From an uncultured Collinsella sp. (GTDB lineage: Bacteria > Actinomycetota > Coriobacteriia > Coriobacteriales > Coriobacteriaceae), in the NCBI GenBank assembly GCA_937997605.1, contig CALLFD010000335.1, forward strand, positions 1 to 9,434: a DNA stretch of 9,434 nucleotides, in the 5' to 3' direction. The position numbers and the translations under genes were made by a program. Shown here piece after piece: positions 7,016 through 9,434 of this stretch. The notes beneath the pieces are model-generated. The model was not told the origin of the DNA, searched no databases, and saw nothing but the letters and a program-made list of their open reading frames with translations. Every line of letters begins with the position of its first letter. Positions within the stretch are counted from its first letter, which is position 1.

Positions 7016-7534
7016 ATGACGTGTAAGCTTTCTGCCATCGTCGCCGTGTGTGAAGACTGGGGCATTGGCTGCGAGGGCGATATGGTCGTGTCCAATCGCG
7101 CCGACATGCGCCATTTTGTGGCGCGCACCAAAGGTTGCCCGGTCATCATGGGGCGCAAGACGCTGCTGAGTTTCCCCGGCGGGCGTCCTCTCAAGAACCG
7201 CCGCAATATCGTGCTCACCCGCGACGAGGGCTTTGCTGCCGAGGGCGTCGACGTGGTGCATAGCATCGACGAGGCGCTCGCTGCGGTTGCCGATGAGTCC
7301 GTTGCCTGGGTGATCGGTGGCGGCGAGGTGTATCGGCAGTTTCTGCCGTATTGCGCCGAGGCCGAGGTCACGCATAACCACTGCGTGCATGTCGTGGATA
7401 CGTACTTTCCCGATTTGGAAGCCGATCCTGCGTGGGAGATTGCGCAGCGTAGCGGGGTCGCGACGATTGCCGCCGGTGAGGGTGACGAGGGCGTCGATTA
7501 TGAGTTCGTGACGTATCGTCGCATTGAGGCGTAA
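7016..7534 (+). CDS. folA: Dihydrofolate reductase
   Basis: DHFR reduces DHF to THF with NADPH, replenishing the folate that ThyA oxidises; it is the target of trimethoprim. From ATG 7016 the product is 172 residues, slightly longer than the common 159-170. Visible motifs are the N-terminal strand LSAIVAVCEDWGIG, the substrate acid D30 in NRADMRHF, VIMGRKT (43-49), GRPL (56-59) and RNIVLTR, the NADPH-binding GGGEVY (101-106), and the late TH pair (119-120) before DTYFPD. The substrate-side helix is preceded by GDMVVSNRAD rather than the common MPWxLPxD, so the Trp is replaced. An in-frame GTG at 7007 directly follows the thyA stop. ATG 7016 is preferred because AGGTGG (7005-7010) lies five bases upstream and homologous DHFRs begin at this strand. 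dfrA is an equivalent name. Confidence 0.95.
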   Translation: MTCKLSAIVAVCEDWGIGCEGDMVVSNRADMRHFVARTKGCPVIMGRKTLLSFPGGRPLKNRRNIVLTRDEGFAAEGVDVVHSIDEALAAVADESVAWVIGGGEVYRQFLPYCAEAEVTHNHCVHVVDTYFPDLEADPAWEIAQRSGVATIAAGEGDEGVDYEFVTYRRIEA

Positions 7535-7575
7535 AACCGATTATCCCTTCGGTATTATCGGGTTGAAATGAATGA

Positions 7576-7610
7576 CGGGGCGGCGCATGGCGTTGCCCCG
7601 ATATTTGTAT
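7576..7610 (+). terminator. Hairpin with T-containing tail after the DHFR gene
   Basis: CGGGGCGGCG (7576-7585) pairs with CGTTGCCCCG (7591-7600) through ten base pairs, two of them G-U, around the loop CATGG. The tail ATATTTGTAT follows. It is a reasonable intrinsic terminator for the thyA-DHFR transcript. A looser stem (about 7535-7566, CCGAT/ATCGG with mismatches) precedes it. Confidence 0.5.
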
Positions 7611-7643
7611 AGGTGCTGCAAAGAAAGGTGCGGGCTGGCTGCT

Positions 7644-8558
7644 ATGACTGATGCCGTTGAGGTTCTGCGAATTGATTCGCTCGAGGACGAGCGGCTCGAT
7701 GCCTATGTGCGACTGACCGAGCGCGAGCTGCGCTGCGTGCTGGAGCCGCAAAAGGGCATCTTTATTGCGGAGAGCGCCAAGGTCATCGAGCGTGCCGTGC
7801 GCGCCGGATACGAGCCGGTGAGCTTTCTTTTGGGTGAACGCTGGCTCGATCAGATGATGCCGCTGTTCGAGCGCCTGGTTGTGCGCGAGGGCGCGGGTCC
7901 TGTTCCTGTGTTCGTGGCCTCCATGGAGCTCATGGAGCATTTGACGGGCTTTAACGTGACGCGTGGTGCGCTCGCGGCGTTCCGTCGCCCGCGTCAGATT
8001 CCGGTTGATGAGTTCTTGGGCGGCGTCGTCGAGGCGGCGGGGGATCGTCCGGTGCGTGTGTGCGTGCTTGAGGGTATTGTCGATCACACCAATGTTGGCG
8101 CGATATTTCGCTCGGCTGCCGCATTGAACGTTGACGGTATTTTGGTCAGCCCGACGTGCTGCGACCCGTTGTACCGTCGCTCGGCCCGCGTGAGCATGGG
8201 CACCGTGTTTCAGGTTCCGTGGACGCGTATTGGCAGTGAGGCGCGCGTATGGCCGCATGATGGGCTGGCGGCGCTGCACGATGCCGGCTTTTCGTGTGCC
8301 GCCATGGCGTTGACGGATGATTCGGTGTCGCTGGACGATCCAGTGCTGCAGGAGATTGACCGCCTGGCGATCTTTATGGGTACCGAGGGTGCCGGCCTGG
8401 GAGCCAAGACCATTGAGGGCTGTGATCGCGCCGTGCGCATTCCGATGGCGCACGGGGTCGACTCGCTCAACGTGGCCGCGGCGAGCGCCGTCGCCTTTTG
8501 GCAGTTGTGCCCGCACGTGAGCAATGAGTATCACTACCAGCCGGGTTTGTATCACTAG
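7644..8558 (+). CDS. SpoU/TrmH-family RNA 2'-O-methyltransferase
   Basis: This is an AdoMet-dependent ribose methyltransferase with the SPOUT knot, acting on rRNA or tRNA; the exact target cannot be told from sequence alone. From ATG 7644 the product has 304 residues. An N-terminal substrate-recognition region begins DAVEVLRIDSLEDERLDAYV. The three SPOUT motifs follow in the C-terminal half: motif 1 HTNVGAIFRSAAAL, motif 2 LAIFMGTEGAGL, and motif 3 RIPMAHGVDSLNVAAASAVA. The frame is open upstream to an ATG at 7572. That longer version is unlikely because it would translate the hairpin 7576-7600, and its extra residues (rich in Arg and Cys) do not resemble the family. No strong Shine-Dalgarno site precedes 7644: AAAGG at 7624-7628 is 15 bases away, so the start is less certain than the function. 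Confidence 0.92.
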   Translation: MTDAVEVLRIDSLEDERLDAYVRLTERELRCVLEPQKGIFIAESAKVIERAVRAGYEPVSFLLGERWLDQMMPLFERLVVREGAGPVPVFVASMELMEHLTGFNVTRGALAAFRRPRQIPVDEFLGGVVEAAGDRPVRVCVLEGIVDHTNVGAIFRSAAALNVDGILVSPTCCDPLYRRSARVSMGTVFQVPWTRIGSEARVWPHDGLAALHDAGFSCAAMALTDDSVSLDDPVLQEIDRLAIFMGTEGAGLGAKTIEGCDRAVRIPMAHGVDSLNVAAASAVAFWQLCPHVSNEYHYQPGLYH

Positions 8559-8683
8559 GCAGTTATTCCGCACCGCGCTCTAGTTCGGGGTGTTTCGGTC
8601 GCCGCCAGTCGGTGCTAAGCTGGTTTTGGCTTTGGTTTTAAATTGCTGTTTTGTTGTTTGACGTATGCGTGTGGGGAGGGCGT
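8559..8683. other. Intergenic gap before the MATE gene
   Basis: No gene is visible here. GCACCG (8570-8575) and CGGTGC (8610-8615) could pair across a 34-base loop, and a weak -10-like TTAAAT lies at 8638-8643 without a matching -35. Neither is convincing. TTGACG at 8658-8663 resembles a -35 box but would place the -10 box in the start codon. Confidence 0.4.
8675..8679 (+). promoter_or_regulatory. Ribosome binding site that decides the MATE GTG start
   Basis: GGAGG, within GGGGAGGG, ends four bases before the GTG at 8684. It fixes this GTG as the start, since no ATG lies nearby in the frame. The preceding 8618-8672 is rich in G and T and poor in C, with repeats of TTTTGG and GGTTTT, and probably an unstructured leader. 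Confidence 0.6.
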
Positions 8684-9434
8684 GTGGCTAAGAAATCTAC
8701 GGCTATCGATGTAACGCAGGGTGTCATTTGGCAGCAGCTGCTTTCGCTGTGCGTTCCCATCTTCTTTAGTTCGTTTTTTCAGCAGGCCTACACGCTTATC
8801 GGTACGTATATCGTCGGTCAGTTTGGCGGCAAGCTCGCACTGGGTGGCATTCAGGCCACGATGGTGCTTACGGAGCTCTGCATTGGTTTTTGCGTCGGTG
8901 TGGGTGCTGGCTGTGCCGTTATTACCGGTCAGTATTTTGGCCAGCACGATGATGAGCGACTGAGTCGTTCGGTCCATACGGCCATGACGCTTGCGCTGGT
9001 GGGCGGTATCGTTTTCTCGATTCTTGGCATAGTGTTCGTTGAGCCCATGCTGGTGCTTATGAACACGCCGCATGAACTATTGGCCGAGGGCGTGGCCTAT
9101 GCTCGCTGTTATTTTGCCGCGATGGTTGCGGCACTGCTGCTTAATATGGGAACCGCACTGCTGCGTGCCGTGGGCGACACACGCGGGCCCGCCGTGATCA
9201 TTGCCTCTGGCTGCCTGGTTAACGTGGTGCTGGATATCATCTTTGTCGCTGTGTTGCATATGGAGGCGCTGGGCTGCGGCATCGCAGTGGCGCTGACCAT
9301 TTGCTCCAATGCAACGATGATCGTGTTTCGCATGATGCGCGCTCCGGGCGCATGGCGTCTTTCGCTGTCTAAGCTCGGCATTCTTGATTATAAACTTAAG
9401 ATTGATGACCCTGTAGGTGCCGTTGCAGTACATA
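8684..9434 (+). CDS. MATE-family efflux transporter (3' end missing)
   Basis: MATE proteins are twelve-helix inner-membrane antiporters that use Na+ or H+ gradients to export drugs, dyes and other cations. The frame is open from GTG 8684 to the window edge, giving 250 residues of a usual 440-460. The N-terminal half is typical: TQGVIWQQLLSLCVPIFFSSFFQQAYTLIG is read here as helix 1 (residues 11-40), followed by YIVGQFGG, GFCVGVGAGCAVITGQYFGQ (68-87), a cytoplasmic loop DDERLSRSVHTA, NMGTALLRAVGDTRGPA (154-170) and a helix NVVLDIIFVAVL. These blocks match the clostridial NorM/YoeA-like branch. About six hydrophobic segments are visible. It follows the methyltransferase gene by 125 bases and probably has its own promoter. 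The substrate cannot be inferred. Confidence 0.92.
   Translation, partial: MAKKSTAIDVTQGVIWQQLLSLCVPIFFSSFFQQAYTLIGTYIVGQFGGKLALGGIQATMVLTELCIGFCVGVGAGCAVITGQYFGQHDDERLSRSVHTAMTLALVGGIVFSILGIVFVEPMLVLMNTPHELLAEGVAYARCYFAAMVAALLLNMGTALLRAVGDTRGPAVIIASGCLVNVVLDIIFVAVLHMEALGCGIAVALTICSNATMIVFRMMRAPGAWRLSLSKLGILDYKLKIDDPVGAVAVH

Noticed and set aside
6374..7390. Minus-strand open frame (338 codons) across thyA and the DHFR gene
   Set aside because: It spans two well-supported plus-strand genes and their junction. No start signal or family resemblance was seen.
7368..8573. Long minus-strand open frame (401 codons) opposite the methyltransferase gene
   Set aside because: It covers all SPOUT motifs of the plus-strand gene in antisense. 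The product is rich in Arg and His without domain signs, so it is a codon-bias shadow.
8570..8615. GCACCG...CGGTGC as a terminator after the methyltransferase gene
   Set aside because: The stem is only six base pairs across a 34-base loop, and the following T-rich bases are broken by G, so it is too weak to call.

Overview
The window looks like an ordinary chromosomal stretch from a GC-rich Gram-positive anaerobe. My best guess is a coriobacterium close to Collinsella. The basis is strong G/C bias at third codon positions, GTG starts, the smc-ftsY-ffh order, and a thymidylate synthase of the Bacillus/clostridial type. The genus is inferred from style and gene order; no search was run.

Bases 1-5111 hold a plus-strand block: the 3' three quarters of smc (chromosome condensation ATPase, 5' end cut by the window edge), ftsY (SRP receptor GTPase) overlapping smc by one base, and ffh (SRP54 GTPase) 10 bases after ftsY. 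It ends at two hairpins (5111-5127 and 5134-5169) that lie between ffh and the convergent gene on the other strand.

Bases 5227-5991, minus strand, encode a three-part protein: a DUF134 helix-turn-helix, a NifX/NafY-type dinitrogenase-cofactor domain, and a 35-residue tail packed with His and Cys. It is divergent from thyA across a 166-base gap. That gap carries two copies of the same palindrome, TCTG(A/G)CATATGTCA, with centres 53 bases apart. One copy lies where the minus-strand transcript would start. This is the most interesting part of the window: a candidate self-regulated, metal- or cluster-responsive switch, possibly touching the neighbouring thyA promoter.

Bases 6158-7534 hold thyA and a dihydrofolate reductase gene, the standard dTMP/tetrahydrofolate pair. 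ThyA oxidises methylene-THF to DHF and DHFR restores THF. A hairpin at 7576-7600 separates them from a SpoU/TrmH-family RNA methyltransferase (7644-8558). After a 125-base gap, the N-terminal half of a MATE-family efflux protein (8684 to window end) runs off the edge.

No tRNA, rRNA, CRISPR array, insertion sequence or phage gene was seen. Most of the window is housekeeping DNA; the regulator and its intergenic palindromes are the only part I would call unusual.
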